A DNA stretch of 64,000 nt from Ahrensia sp. R2A130. Its GTDB lineage: Bacteria; Pseudomonadota; Alphaproteobacteria; Rhizobiales; Rhizobiaceae. Below, piece after piece: positions 1 through 8,396 of the stretch (within the stretch, counting starts at the first letter, position 1; every line of letters begins with the position of its first letter). The notes below the pieces were generated by a model. It was not told the DNA's origin, did not search any database, and saw only the letters and a program-made list of their open reading frames with translations. The stretch lies in contig NZ_AEEB01000020.1 in assembly GCF_000179775.1 (NCBI RefSeq), forward strand, positions 62,001 through 126,000, given 5' to 3'. The position numbers and the translations under genes are program-made.

Positions 1-1677
1 TATGTCACGTCCCATCTGTTCAACCACATGCTTGGTCTTTGGTCGATTGCGGCCATGGAAGGTTGGCTTTCCATTGTACAGCAAATCTGGCGGTCGTGGC
101 CTGGCTCAGTGGCAATCTACGGCTCACTTATAGCCCATACCGGCACGTCACTTTGGACGGTCTACGCGCGTCGCTCCATGCGGATGAAACCTTCAGAGTG
201 GCTGCAGCTCGCGCTGGGACTCGCCATCCCCTTCCTGCTGCTCACCCACGTTATGGGCACGCGCTACGCGCACGAATTCTACGGCATTCGTGACAGCTAT
301 TCCTATGTGCTGATGTCGACTTTCGTTTTCGATTACGTGGCGGGCTGGATGGATGCGGCAGGGCTGGTCGCGGCGTGGCTGCACGGATGTATAGGATTGT
401 ATTTCTGGGTGCGGTTAAAGCCATGGTTCACCCGCAAGGTTGCTGATGTGGGACTGGTGCTTGCTACGCTTTGGCCCCTGCTGGCGCTGGGCGGTTTCCT
501 CTCCGCTGGTCGGGCGATCATTCCGCTGTCGCAAGACGGCGAGTATATGGGGGAGTATTACGAGCGGTTGCGGTGGCCTGATGACGAAATGCTGGCCAGC
601 CTTTTCGGAGACATAAGCAACACCCGTTGGGTGTTGGGTGCCGTTATTATATCGCTGGTTATTGCCCGTATCGCCCGCACGATCGCAGACCGCCGGCGCG
701 AACGGGTGCGTATCGGCTATGTGGACGGTCCCGATGTGGTTGAAACGCGCGGGCCGAACCTGCTGGAAATCAGCCGTATGGCCGGTGTTCCCCATGCCAG
801 TGTGTGCGGCGGACGTGGCCGTTGTTCCACCTGCCGTGTGCGCGTGGTGGAAAACGATATGCCGCTGCCTCCGCCGGATGAAAACGAGGCCCGTGTGTTG
901 TCGCGTATCCGCGCTGAAAGCGACGTGCGCCTTGCCTGCCAGTTGCGCCCGCAAGGCAAGATGCGCGTGTTGCGCCTCTTACCATCCGACACTTCCATTC
1001 GCGCAGCTGCACGACAGGAAAGCTGGTCATCGGGCCGTGAGCAAACGGTAACGGTCATGTTCGCTGATCTTCGCAATTTTACGGCCACCGCAGAAAAGCG
1101 CCTGCCCTTCGATGTGGTCTATCTCATCAATCAGTTCAGCCGTGCCATGGGCGAGGCGGTGGAAGCTGAAGGCGGTCGCATCGACAAGTTTCTTGGCGAC
1201 GGGTTCATGGCTATCTTTGGGATCGAAACCACGGCTGCCAAAGGTGCACGAGGTTCCGTGGACGCTGCGGCTGCCATGATGGCTGCGCTAAAAGATTTGA
1301 ACGATAGGTTGGCAAGTGACCTCGACCAACCGCTGCGCATGGGCATCGGCCTGCATACAGGTTCGGTAATTCTGGGCGACATGGGTTATGGCTCGTCGCG
1401 GGGGCTGACCGCCATCGGCGATGTGGTAAACACTGCCAGCCGGTTGGAAGCCGCCACCAAAACAGAAGGCTGCGTGCTTTGTGTTTCTGCCGTGACCACA
1501 AAGCTTGCGGGCGTAGCGCCGTCGCCCGCCACCCGACGCGAAATTCAGGTGCGCGGACGCGACGAACCTGTCATTATTCACGCCATCGACGATCCCGCCG
1601 TTCTGGTCGCAAATTCGGCTGAATCATCACCCAATTTTACCCAATCCGCTGAAGTTCAAGAGGAAATAGCTCCATGA
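1..1677 (+). CDS. Membrane [2Fe-2S] class III adenylate/guanylate cyclase (5' partial)
   Basis: Makes a cyclic nucleotide from NTP. The frame is open from base 1 (YVTSHLFNH precedes the first Met at base 28), so the true start lies upstream and 558 codons are visible. The N-terminal part has several hydrophobic segments up to about residue 220. A ferredoxin-like domain follows, with Cys269, Cys275, Cys278 and Cys313 (C-x5-C-x2-C plus a distant Cys) as [2Fe-2S] ligands. The cyclase domain begins at about residue 350 and has both metal-binding aspartates, in FADLRNFT (Asp356) and FLGDGF (Asp400), so it should be active. The membrane part is rich in His and resembles haem-b/quinone-type anchors described for redox-regulated rhizobial cyclases; that comparison is from memory. 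Redox control is inferred. Its stop overlaps the start of the next gene. Confidence 0.88.
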   Translation, partial: YVTSHLFNHMLGLWSIAAMEGWLSIVQQIWRSWPGSVAIYGSLIAHTGTSLWTVYARRSMRMKPSEWLQLALGLAIPFLLLTHVMGTRYAHEFYGIRDSYSYVLMSTFVFDYVAGWMDAAGLVAAWLHGCIGLYFWVRLKPWFTRKVADVGLVLATLWPLLALGGFLSAGRAIIPLSQDGEYMGEYYERLRWPDDEMLASLFGDISNTRWVLGAVIISLVIARIARTIADRRRERVRIGYVDGPDVVETRGPNLLEISRMAGVPHASVCGGRGRCSTCRVRVVENDMPLPPPDENEARVLSRIRAESDVRLACQLRPQGKMRVLRLLPSDTSIRAAARQESWSSGREQTVTVMFADLRNFTATAEKRLPFDVVYLINQFSRAMGEAVEAEGGRIDKFLGDGFMAIFGIETTAAKGARGSVDAAAAMMAALKDLNDRLASDLDQPLRMGIGLHTGSVILGDMGYGSSRGLTAIGDVVNTASRLEAATKTEGCVLCVSAVTTKLAGVAPSPATRREIQVRGRDEPVIIHAIDDPAVLVANSAESSPNFTQSAEVQEEIAP

Positions 1678-2417
1678 CACTGCGCCTTGTTAAAGCCTGC
1701 GCTGCCGCCGCCCTGCAGGCGGCCACCATTGCTCTTCCTGTTGTGGGTACAGGCTTTGTGGCCCTGTTTGCCAGCACGATGCCTGCTATGGCGGCCTGTG
1801 ATGACAAGCCTCAAGCGGAAGTGGATTGGTCCAACTGCCGCAAGAGAAATGTGATCCTGTCCGGCTACAATTTCTCACTCGCCAATCTCAACCAGACCGA
1901 TCTGTTCGGTTCCGATCTGCGGGACGTCAAATTCGACGGCGCGGACATGACCAAGTCCATTCTCACCCGCGCTAATCTTTCTAATTCTTCGTTGAAAGGC
2001 GTCGGTCTGTCGAAGGTCGAAGGAAGCCGCACGGTTCTGCAAAACAGCGATTTTACCGATACCGACTTCACCAAAGCGGAAATGTTCCGCAGTGATTTTT
2101 CCGGCTCGATTTTGAAGAACGTCAACATGAACAAGTCCGAGTTCAGTCGCGCGAATTTCACTGGCGCAGATCTGAGCGGAGCGATGATCACATTCGCCAA
2201 TATCTCTCGCGCTAATCTGGCAGATGCCAAGCTCGACGGCACCGACTTCAGTAGCTCCTGGATGTATCTGGCCAAGGTCGCTGGCGTAGATATGTCCGCC
2301 ACAAAGGGACTAACTCAGGAACAGGTGGACCTGACCTGCGGAGATGACGCGACCGTATTGCCGGAAGGTCTGACCGCGCCGGAAGGCTGGCCCTGCATCG
2401 ACGAAGATCAAGAGTGA
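1674..2417 (+). CDS. Exported pentapeptide-repeat protein
   Basis: 247 residues. A long N-terminal signal (hydrophobic to about residue 41, ending PAMAAC) precedes tandem pentapeptide repeats of the A(N/D)LXX type, such as FSLAN, LFGSD, KFDGAD, SRANF and TGADL, from about residue 65 to 210. These fold as a right-handed beta-helix. Two cysteines near the mature N-terminus and two near the C-terminus could form disulfides in the periplasm. No catalytic motif is visible. The ATG overlaps the cyclase stop (ATGA), so the two are translationally coupled and probably act together, possibly as a periplasmic partner of the membrane cyclase. That role is inference. Confidence 0.85.
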   Translation: MTLRLVKACAAAALQAATIALPVVGTGFVALFASTMPAMAACDDKPQAEVDWSNCRKRNVILSGYNFSLANLNQTDLFGSDLRDVKFDGADMTKSILTRANLSNSSLKGVGLSKVEGSRTVLQNSDFTDTDFTKAEMFRSDFSGSILKNVNMNKSEFSRANFTGADLSGAMITFANISRANLADAKLDGTDFSSSWMYLAKVAGVDMSATKGLTQEQVDLTCGDDATVLPEGLTAPEGWPCIDEDQE

Positions 2418-2444
2418 TCGGCCACGACTGACGGGCCCAGCACG

Positions 2445-3509
2445 ATGACAACAGGAAGCGCGCCCATTCGTGTCTTGGGCGTTGGCGCGGGTTATTTCAG
2501 CCAGTTCCAATACGCAGCCTGGCAGGCTGATCCGCGTGTCGAGCTTGTGGGCGTCGTCGATACTGACGAGGCAAAGGCGCAGGTTACCGCGCAGCAATAT
2601 GATGCTGGCGCTCACTTCACCGATATGGATACGGCGCTGTCGACCTGCACGCCCGACCTCGTGGACATTATAACGCCGCCGCCTGCCCATCTGGGCTTGA
2701 TCGAGCGGACGATGGAGCAGCGCATTCCCACCATCTGCCAGAAGCCCTTATGCGGTGGGTTGGATGGCGCACGGGTTGCTGCTGATCTGGCAGCGCGCGC
2801 CGATACATTCCTTGTGGTGCACGAGAATTTCCGCTTCCAGCCGTGGTATCGCAAAGCCAAGGCGATGATGGATGAGGGCCGGTTGGGCGACATCTATCAG
2901 GTCACCTTTCGCCTGCGCCCAGGCGACGGGCAGGGGCCGAATGCCTATCTTGATCGCCAGCCGTATTTTCAAAAGATGGAGCGATTGCTCATCTACGAAA
3001 CCGGCCTGCATTTCATTGATACGTTCCGCTATTTGCTCGGCGAACCCGACACGATCTGGGCAGACTTGCGTCGCCTGAACCCCGCCATTGCTGCCGAAGA
3101 TGCAGGTCTTTTGGTGTTCGGTTATGAGGACGGCAAACGCGCGCTTTTCGACGGCAATCGGCTGGCCGACCATGCCGCTGAAGACCAGCGCTGCACCATG
3201 GGCGAAGCGCTGATCGAAGGTTCGCAAGGCACGCTGGAACTGTTCGGTTCCGGCCAGCTGTTCTTCAGACGTCACGGCGATACGCAAGCTCAAGAGGTGG
3301 ATATGCCGGACTGGCCGAAAACCTTTGGCGGTGGCTGTGTTGCGGCACTTCAGGCCCATGTGATCGATCACATGATTTCTGATGCACCATTGGAAAATGA
3401 GGTGCGCGACTATATCTGGAACCTAGAGTGGATGGAGGCGGCCTACGCCTCGCACCACACAGGCCGTCGTCTCGATCTTGCGAGTTGGCGCGAGGGGCAA
3501 GCCACATGA
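2445..3509 (+). CDS. Gfo/Idh/MocA family NAD(P)-dependent oxidoreductase
   Basis: 354 residues, usual for the family. The N-terminal Rossmann fold shows GVGAGYFSQFQ at residues 12-22. The family EKP-type catalytic lysine motif appears as QKPLCGG at about residue 98, and the C-terminal half has the expected alpha/beta fold with a GLHFIDTFRYL segment carrying the usual histidine. The substrate, probably a sugar or polyol derivative, cannot be read from the sequence. The gene follows the pentapeptide gene by 27 bp, and its stop overlaps the next start (ATGA). Confidence 0.85.
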   Translation: MTTGSAPIRVLGVGAGYFSQFQYAAWQADPRVELVGVVDTDEAKAQVTAQQYDAGAHFTDMDTALSTCTPDLVDIITPPPAHLGLIERTMEQRIPTICQKPLCGGLDGARVAADLAARADTFLVVHENFRFQPWYRKAKAMMDEGRLGDIYQVTFRLRPGDGQGPNAYLDRQPYFQKMERLLIYETGLHFIDTFRYLLGEPDTIWADLRRLNPAIAAEDAGLLVFGYEDGKRALFDGNRLADHAAEDQRCTMGEALIEGSQGTLELFGSGQLFFRRHGDTQAQEVDMPDWPKTFGGGCVAALQAHVIDHMISDAPLENEVRDYIWNLEWMEAAYASHHTGRRLDLASWREGQAT

Positions 3510-4276
3510 GCATCGCAAACGCATCTGCAGACAAGACCGCCACTCTCCACCGCATGGTGATGGACAAGCACCTGTGTCCGTCCGGCTTGAAGGCGAAGGC
3601 TTTGCTGGAGCGTCGCGGCTTCACCATCGAAGACCATCACTTGAAAACACGCGCCGAAACCGACGCTTTCAAAGCCAAACATGATGTGAAGACCACGCCG
3701 CAAATATGGATTGGTGGCGAGCGCATCGGCGGCTACGATGCTCTGCGCGTGCATTTCGGTGATGCACCCAAGGACAAAAACGCAACGTCTTACAGGCCTG
3801 TCATCGCCATCTTCGCAGTCTGCGCGCTGCTGGCTATGGCAGTAAGCTGGCACTCCTTCGGCAGCATTTTCACCCTTCGTGCCTTTGAGTGGTTCATTGG
3901 GTTCTCCATGGCCGTGCTGGCGATCCAGAAGCTGCAGAATGTCGAGCAGTTCTCGACCATGTTCCTCAACTACGACCTGCTGGCGCGGCGCTATGTGCCA
4001 TACGGCTATGCCTATCCGTTTCTTGAAGCTGGCGCGGCAATCCTCATGGTCGCTGGTGCGCTGGTTTGGCTGTCGGCCCCCGTCGCGCTGTTCATCGGCA
4101 CAATCGGTGCAGTATCGGTGTTCAAGGCTGTCTATATCGACAAGCGCGAGATCAAATGCGCTTGCACAGGCGGCGGCAGCAATGTGCCGTTGGGCTTCGT
4201 GTCCTTGACAGAAAACCTGATGATGATGGCCATGGGCATCTGGATGCCGGTGAAAATCTATTTATTGGGCTGGTAG
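3506..4276 (+). CDS. Glutaredoxin domain fused to a MauE/DoxX-like membrane domain
   Basis: 256 residues from the ATG at 3506. A start at 3428 is possible but would overlap the previous gene by 80 bp, whereas 3506 gives an ATGA coupling. Residues 14-90 are glutaredoxin-like: the active site is Cys24-Pro-Ser-Gly instead of CPYC, and the cis-proline loop (TTPQIWIGGERIGGYD) is intact. Residues 95-256 carry about four membrane helices and a conserved-looking CACTGGGSNVPLG loop with two further cysteines. MauE-type proteins help disulfide or tryptophylquinone maturation, so this is probably a membrane thiol-redox factor. The single active-site cysteine suggests monothiol or glutathione-dependent chemistry. 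Confidence 0.82.
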   Translation: MSIANASADKTATLHRMVMDKHLCPSGLKAKALLERRGFTIEDHHLKTRAETDAFKAKHDVKTTPQIWIGGERIGGYDALRVHFGDAPKDKNATSYRPVIAIFAVCALLAMAVSWHSFGSIFTLRAFEWFIGFSMAVLAIQKLQNVEQFSTMFLNYDLLARRYVPYGYAYPFLEAGAAILMVAGALVWLSAPVALFIGTIGAVSVFKAVYIDKREIKCACTGGGSNVPLGFVSLTENLMMMAMGIWMPVKIYLLGW

Positions 4277-4574
4277 CGGCCTGCCTGGGGCAGTGGAAAA
4301 TTGCCCGTATTCCTGATTGAAATCACGCTCACTCGCAATTGATCACCACTATTGCTCTTGCGACAATCTGGCCAGATTCAGAGCATAGTCTTGCTAAACA
4401 GAACTTTTTTAGTGAATTTACCTTGTATGGCCGCGACTACAGATTCGCAGCCTCCCCCTAATTTCCTAGACTAAAGTTGAAAAACGCTCTCGCACCGGCC
4501 CGAATTCGGATCGGTGCGCTGACGCGTTTTCATATCGAGGACATCGGCAACGACCGATAGAAGGGGGACTAAAA
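4277..4574. other. Intergenic region; leader of the universal stress protein gene
   Basis: 298 bp without a convincing gene. It contains an AT-rich stretch around 4390-4430 that could hold a promoter for the downstream pair, but no box pair is good enough to call. A large inverted repeat at 4481-4530 is listed separately. A good ribosome binding site (GAAGGGGG, about 4561-4568) stands before the ATG at 4575. Confidence 0.5.
4481..4530 (+). repeat. Long two-part hairpin in the usp leader
   Basis: AAAACGC (4481-4487) pairs with GCGTTTT (4524-4530), and GCACCG (4492-4497) pairs with CGGTGC (4512-4517). Short internal loops separate them, and the apex is the palindrome CCGAATTCGG (4500-4509). 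It lies 44 bp before the usp start and has no T-tract typical of a terminator on the + strand. It may be a structured 5' leader, a small palindromic repeat, or a regulator site. Confidence 0.5.
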
Positions 4575-5012
4575 ATGACAGCAAAACTGGTAATCGGCCT
4601 TGATGGCCACAGCTCGGGCGAACGCGCCCTTGCCCATGCAGAGCACTTATCGAAGCTCATCGGCGATTGTGAATTGATCGTGGCCTATGTCGTGGAATGG
4701 TCGCCATTCTCGTTTCAGACGGCTGAAGAAAACGCCCAGCGCCACAAACGCCGCGAAGAAGAAATTTCCGTCGCTACGCAAAGGGTCATCGATCCTGCAG
4801 TCGCCAAGCTGGCTGCAGCAGGCCTCAAAGCAAGTGGCCTCGTTCGCCACGGCGACGTTGCTGCTACGCTCAACGCCATTTCCGAAGAGCACAAGGCAGA
4901 CCAGATCATCGTCGCACGGTCATCTGATGGCGGCTTTTCGCAACGCCTCTTCGGCAGCGCAGTGTCCAATCTCGTCATGAGCGCCAGCGTGCCCGTCACG
5001 GTCGTGAGCTGA
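4575..5012 (+). CDS. Universal stress protein, UspA family
   Basis: 145 residues, typical for a single-domain Usp. It starts TAKLVIGLDGHSSGERAL, with the usual beta1 aspartate and a phosphate-loop-like GHSSGERAL. It ends with RLFGSAVSNLVMSASVPVTVV, the family's C-terminal nucleotide-loop region; the G-x2-G-x9-G motif is imperfect, so ATP binding is uncertain. The gene sits 11 bp before the AGCS symporter, so the two are probably one transcript. Cytoplasmic. Confidence 0.88.
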   Translation: MTAKLVIGLDGHSSGERALAHAEHLSKLIGDCELIVAYVVEWSPFSFQTAEENAQRHKRREEEISVATQRVIDPAVAKLAAAGLKASGLVRHGDVAATLNAISEEHKADQIIVARSSDGGFSQRLFGSAVSNLVMSASVPVTVVS

Positions 5013-5023
5013 GGAACAGATTT

Positions 5024-6592
5024 ATGAAAAATACAGCAAAACTCGCTCTCGCGTCCATCATCGGTGCCTGCATGTCAGGCGCTGCCTTCGCGCAGACCGC
5101 AACGCCATCGGAAGCTTTAACGCTAGACCAGCAGGTCAACGAAACATTTGCCGCCGTTACCGGCCCCTTCGTCAGCCTCATCTTCGCACCGTTCCCTGGC
5201 ACATCGTTTCCGTGGATCGTCATGTGGCTGGTCATCGCGGCCAGCGTGTTCACCATCTATTTCGGCTTCGTGCAGTTCCGCTTTTTCGGCCACGCCATCG
5301 GCCTCGTGAAGGGCGACTATTCCGACCCGAACGATGCTGGTGAGGTGAGTCACTTCCAAGCGCTGGCAACTGCGCTGTCCGGTACGGTCGGCCTCGGTAA
5401 TATCGCAGGTGTTGCGGTCGCTGTCGGTATCGGCGGACCGGGCGCAACGTTCTGGATGATCCTTGCGGGTCTTCTCGGCATGGCGTCAAAATTTACGGAA
5501 TGTACGTTGGGGGTGAAATACCGCAATGAGTATCCAGACGGCACCGTTTCCGGTGGCCCGATGTATTACATCTCCAAGGGTTTTGACGAACTCGGCCTGC
5601 CGGGTGGTAAAATTCTCGCCATCATGTTCTCGATCTTCTGTATTCTCGGCGCCCTCGGCGGCGGCAACATGTTCCAGGCCAACCAGGCACATGCACAGAT
5701 TTCCGGCATTGTGGGTGACTATCCAGGCTGGATCACGGGCATCATTTTTGCCGGTGTCGTGTTTGCGGTCATCGTCGGTGGTATCAAGTCCATCGCCAGC
5801 GTCACGGAAAAAATCGTGCCGTTCATGGGCCTTCTTTATGTCGGCGCAGCGCTTATCATCCTGCTGGTCAACTTCGACAAAATTGGCTGGGCTTTCGGTC
5901 AGATTTTCGAAGGTGCCTTCACCGGTCTCGGTGTTGCAGGCGGCTTTGTGGGTGCGTTGATCCAGGGCTTCAAACGGGCAGCGTTTTCGAACGAAGCCGG
6001 TGTGGGTTCGGCAGCAATCGCGCACTCTGCGGTGAAAACCAAAGAGCCCATCACAGAGGGTTTCGTGTCCCTGCTCGAGCCACTGATCGACACTGTCGTC
6101 ATCTGCACGATGACCGCGTTGGTGATCACGATCTCCGGTCAGCTGATCATGAACCCGGAAACCGGCAACTTCGTGCTCAACGAAGCTGGTACGGCAATCG
6201 CAACCGTGGGCAACACGTCCGGCGTGGCGCTGACTTCGGCAGCCTTCGGATCATCGATCTCTTGGTTCCCGTATGTGCTGGCCATCGCGGTTGTGCTCTT
6301 CGCCTTCTCGACCATGATCTCGTGGTCGTATTACGGGCTGAAAAGCTGGACCTACATGTTCGGTGAAAGCAAAGCCTCTGAAATGACGTTCAAGGTGATC
6401 TTCTGCATCTTCATCGTCATCGGTGCTGCGGCCAGCCTTGGTCCGGTCATCGACTTCTCCGATGCGGCGATCTTCGCCATGGCTGTGGTCAACATCTTCT
6501 GCCTCTACTTCCTCATGGGTTTGGTGAAAAAGGAGCTGGCATCTTACAGTTCCCGTCTCGCCTCCGGTGAGATCAAGAAGTTCAAGCACTAA
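5024..6592 (+). CDS. Alanine or glycine:cation symporter (AGCS family)
   Basis: Sodium-coupled uptake of small neutral amino acids across the inner membrane. 522 residues with about ten membrane segments. The family signature SGTVGLGNIAGVAVAVGIGG is present at about residues 120-139, followed by ASKFTECTLGVKYR. The N-terminus (MKNTAKLALASIIGACMSGAAFAQ) looks like a signal peptide and makes the protein longer than the common 450-480 residues. Co-transcribed with usp, and ended by a strong terminator 24 bp after the stop. Confidence 0.93.
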   Translation: MKNTAKLALASIIGACMSGAAFAQTATPSEALTLDQQVNETFAAVTGPFVSLIFAPFPGTSFPWIVMWLVIAASVFTIYFGFVQFRFFGHAIGLVKGDYSDPNDAGEVSHFQALATALSGTVGLGNIAGVAVAVGIGGPGATFWMILAGLLGMASKFTECTLGVKYRNEYPDGTVSGGPMYYISKGFDELGLPGGKILAIMFSIFCILGALGGGNMFQANQAHAQISGIVGDYPGWITGIIFAGVVFAVIVGGIKSIASVTEKIVPFMGLLYVGAALIILLVNFDKIGWAFGQIFEGAFTGLGVAGGFVGALIQGFKRAAFSNEAGVGSAAIAHSAVKTKEPITEGFVSLLEPLIDTVVICTMTALVITISGQLIMNPETGNFVLNEAGTAIATVGNTSGVALTSAAFGSSISWFPYVLAIAVVLFAFSTMISWSYYGLKSWTYMFGESKASEMTFKVIFCIFIVIGAAASLGPVIDFSDAAIFAMAVVNIFCLYFLMGLVKKELASYSSRLASGEIKKFKH

Positions 6593-6615
6593 AGACCGCC
6601 GATACGAGTTGAATC

Positions 6616-6642
6616 GGGGCGTCCTTCGGGGCGCCCCTTTTT
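6616..6642 (+). terminator. Rho-independent terminator after the AGCS symporter
   Basis: A nine-pair stem with one G-T pair (6616-6624 with 6629-6637), a TTCG tetraloop and a run of five T at 6638-6642. This is a textbook terminator. It also argues against starting the next gene at 6641. Confidence 0.92.
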
Positions 6643-6739
6643 GTTTTGTGGTGCGACACCGAACACGATTTGCGCTGGTGACAAGCGGCCATTCAAAGTG
6701 AACAATAGAGGAACATTTCGATTCCTTTCCGTTCAATTC

Positions 6740-8290
6740 ATGCTCACTCTTCCCCTGCAATCTCCTGATGATTTCGAAGGCTGGCGCGCCGGTGCCAAGC
6801 AGGCGTTGGCTCAAGGTCTGTCATCTGCCGATGTGCTGTTTCAGGTGGATGGTGGCGAGGATGATTTATTCGGTGAACCGCCTGCCGCAACACCTTCAAC
6901 ACCGACCGTGGCCACCACGACACCCACAGTGCCAAAGGCATTCATAGACCTTGCCCGCAATGTCGTTTGTCACAGCGACTCCGAACGCTTCGCCCTGCTC
7001 TATCGTCTGCTGCTGAGATTGCAGAGCGAGCGGAGCCTGATGGCGCAACCTTCAGACCCCGACGTGTGGCGCGCCAGCAGGCTGGCAAAGGAGATACGCC
7101 GCGACGCCCACAAGATGAAAGCCTTCGTGCGCTTTCGCAAAACCGGCGAGACGGTCGAATTCGGCACCGGCTCCACCCGTGAGCAATTCGTGGCGTGGTT
7201 CGAGCCCACCCACAACATCGTGCGTCACACATCCGGCTTCTTCATGCGCCGTTTCACCGGTATGGATTGGTCGATCCTGACACCGCGCGGCTGCGCCCAT
7301 TGGGATGGCAAGGCGCTGACGTTCTCACCCGCCGTCGATAAATCGCAAGCGCCCGCCGATGACGCGCTGGAGGATTACTGGCGCACCTATTACGCTTCGA
7401 TCTTCAATCCTGCACGGCTGAAGACCCAGGCCATGCAATCGGAAATGCCGAAGAAATACTGGAAGAATCTGCCGGAGGCTGCGTTGATTCCGGACCTGAT
7501 AAAATCGGCACGAGAGCGCGAAAACATGATGGTCGAATCCGAACCGACAGCGCCAAATCCAGCCTTGATGCGGAACCGGGAAATGCCGGTGCCGACCGAT
7601 GGCTTCATCCATGAATTGCCCCCGCAAGCACCGCTGAACGACTTGGGCAGTTTGAACGATATGCTGAAGAACTGCCGCGCTTGTCCGCTATGGCAACCGG
7701 CAACGCAAACCGTCTGCGGCGCAGGCACGCAACGCGCATCGATCATGCTGGTGGGAGAGCAGCCGGGCGACAATGAGGATTTGCAAGGACAAGCCTTCAT
7801 CGGTCCGGCGGGCAAGATTTTAGAGGCAGCTTTTGAGGAAGTCGGCATCGACCGGGCGGATACGTGGCTCACCAATGCGGTGAAACACTTCAAATTCGAA
7901 CCCCGCGGCAAACGGCGCATCCACCAGAACCCGAGCGTTGGCGAAATCGATCATTGCTCATGGTGGCTGCAACGCGAGTTGGCACTGGTGCAGCCCCGCG
8001 TGGTGGTCGCGCTGGGCGCATCCGCAGTGCGCGGTTTGACCGGCAAAACCCACAAACTGGGTGACTTGCGAGGGAACGCCACTCCATTAGCAAGCCTGAT
8101 GAAAAAAGGACGTGAACTACCGCTAGAACTGTCCGGCTTAGGCGGCAACGGCGCAAACGACACAGGCGTGCAACTGGTCGCTACCTACCATCCGTCTTAC
8201 ATTTTGCGTGTCCCAAACGAGCAAGCACGCGCTGATGCCCGCACCGCACTGCTGGATGGTTTACGCTTGGCGAAAGAACTCGCGGCGTGA
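6740..8290 (+). CDS. DUF4130 (TIGR03915-type) domain fused to UdgX-type uracil-DNA glycosylase
   Basis: 516 residues from the ATG at 6740; an upstream ATG at 6641 lies inside the terminator and is rejected. Residues 1-270 match the DUF4130 module (VFQVDGGEDDLF, then the FRKTGETVEF and FHPTHNIV-like segments). Residues 300-516 are a family 4-like uracil-DNA glycosylase: Fe-S cysteine region CRACPLW, GEQPGDNEDLQGQAFIGPAG, and the UdgX-specific KRRIH (Lys391 to His395). In characterised UdgX this histidine makes a covalent bond to the abasic site after uracil excision. Expected role: trapping or repairing uracil in DNA. The radical-SAM partner that usually neighbours this fusion is absent here. 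Confidence 0.9.
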   Translation: MLTLPLQSPDDFEGWRAGAKQALAQGLSSADVLFQVDGGEDDLFGEPPAATPSTPTVATTTPTVPKAFIDLARNVVCHSDSERFALLYRLLLRLQSERSLMAQPSDPDVWRASRLAKEIRRDAHKMKAFVRFRKTGETVEFGTGSTREQFVAWFEPTHNIVRHTSGFFMRRFTGMDWSILTPRGCAHWDGKALTFSPAVDKSQAPADDALEDYWRTYYASIFNPARLKTQAMQSEMPKKYWKNLPEAALIPDLIKSARERENMMVESEPTAPNPALMRNREMPVPTDGFIHELPPQAPLNDLGSLNDMLKNCRACPLWQPATQTVCGAGTQRASIMLVGEQPGDNEDLQGQAFIGPAGKILEAAFEEVGIDRADTWLTNAVKHFKFEPRGKRRIHQNPSVGEIDHCSWWLQRELALVQPRVVVALGASAVRGLTGKTHKLGDLRGNATPLASLMKKGRELPLELSGLGGNGANDTGVQLVATYHPSYILRVPNEQARADARTALLDGLRLAKELAA

Positions 8291-8396
8291 AGCTAGAAGC
8301 ACTGTTACTGTCCGCTGCGTTGCGATAGGGCGGTGGGGTAAGCCACCAAATTCGAGCCATCCCATCAAACAGAACACACCCCTCGGCATCATTTTG

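Noticed and set aside
6641..6739. Earlier start for the UdgX fusion
   Set aside because: It would begin inside the terminator of the AGCS gene, and the added residues look non-coding.
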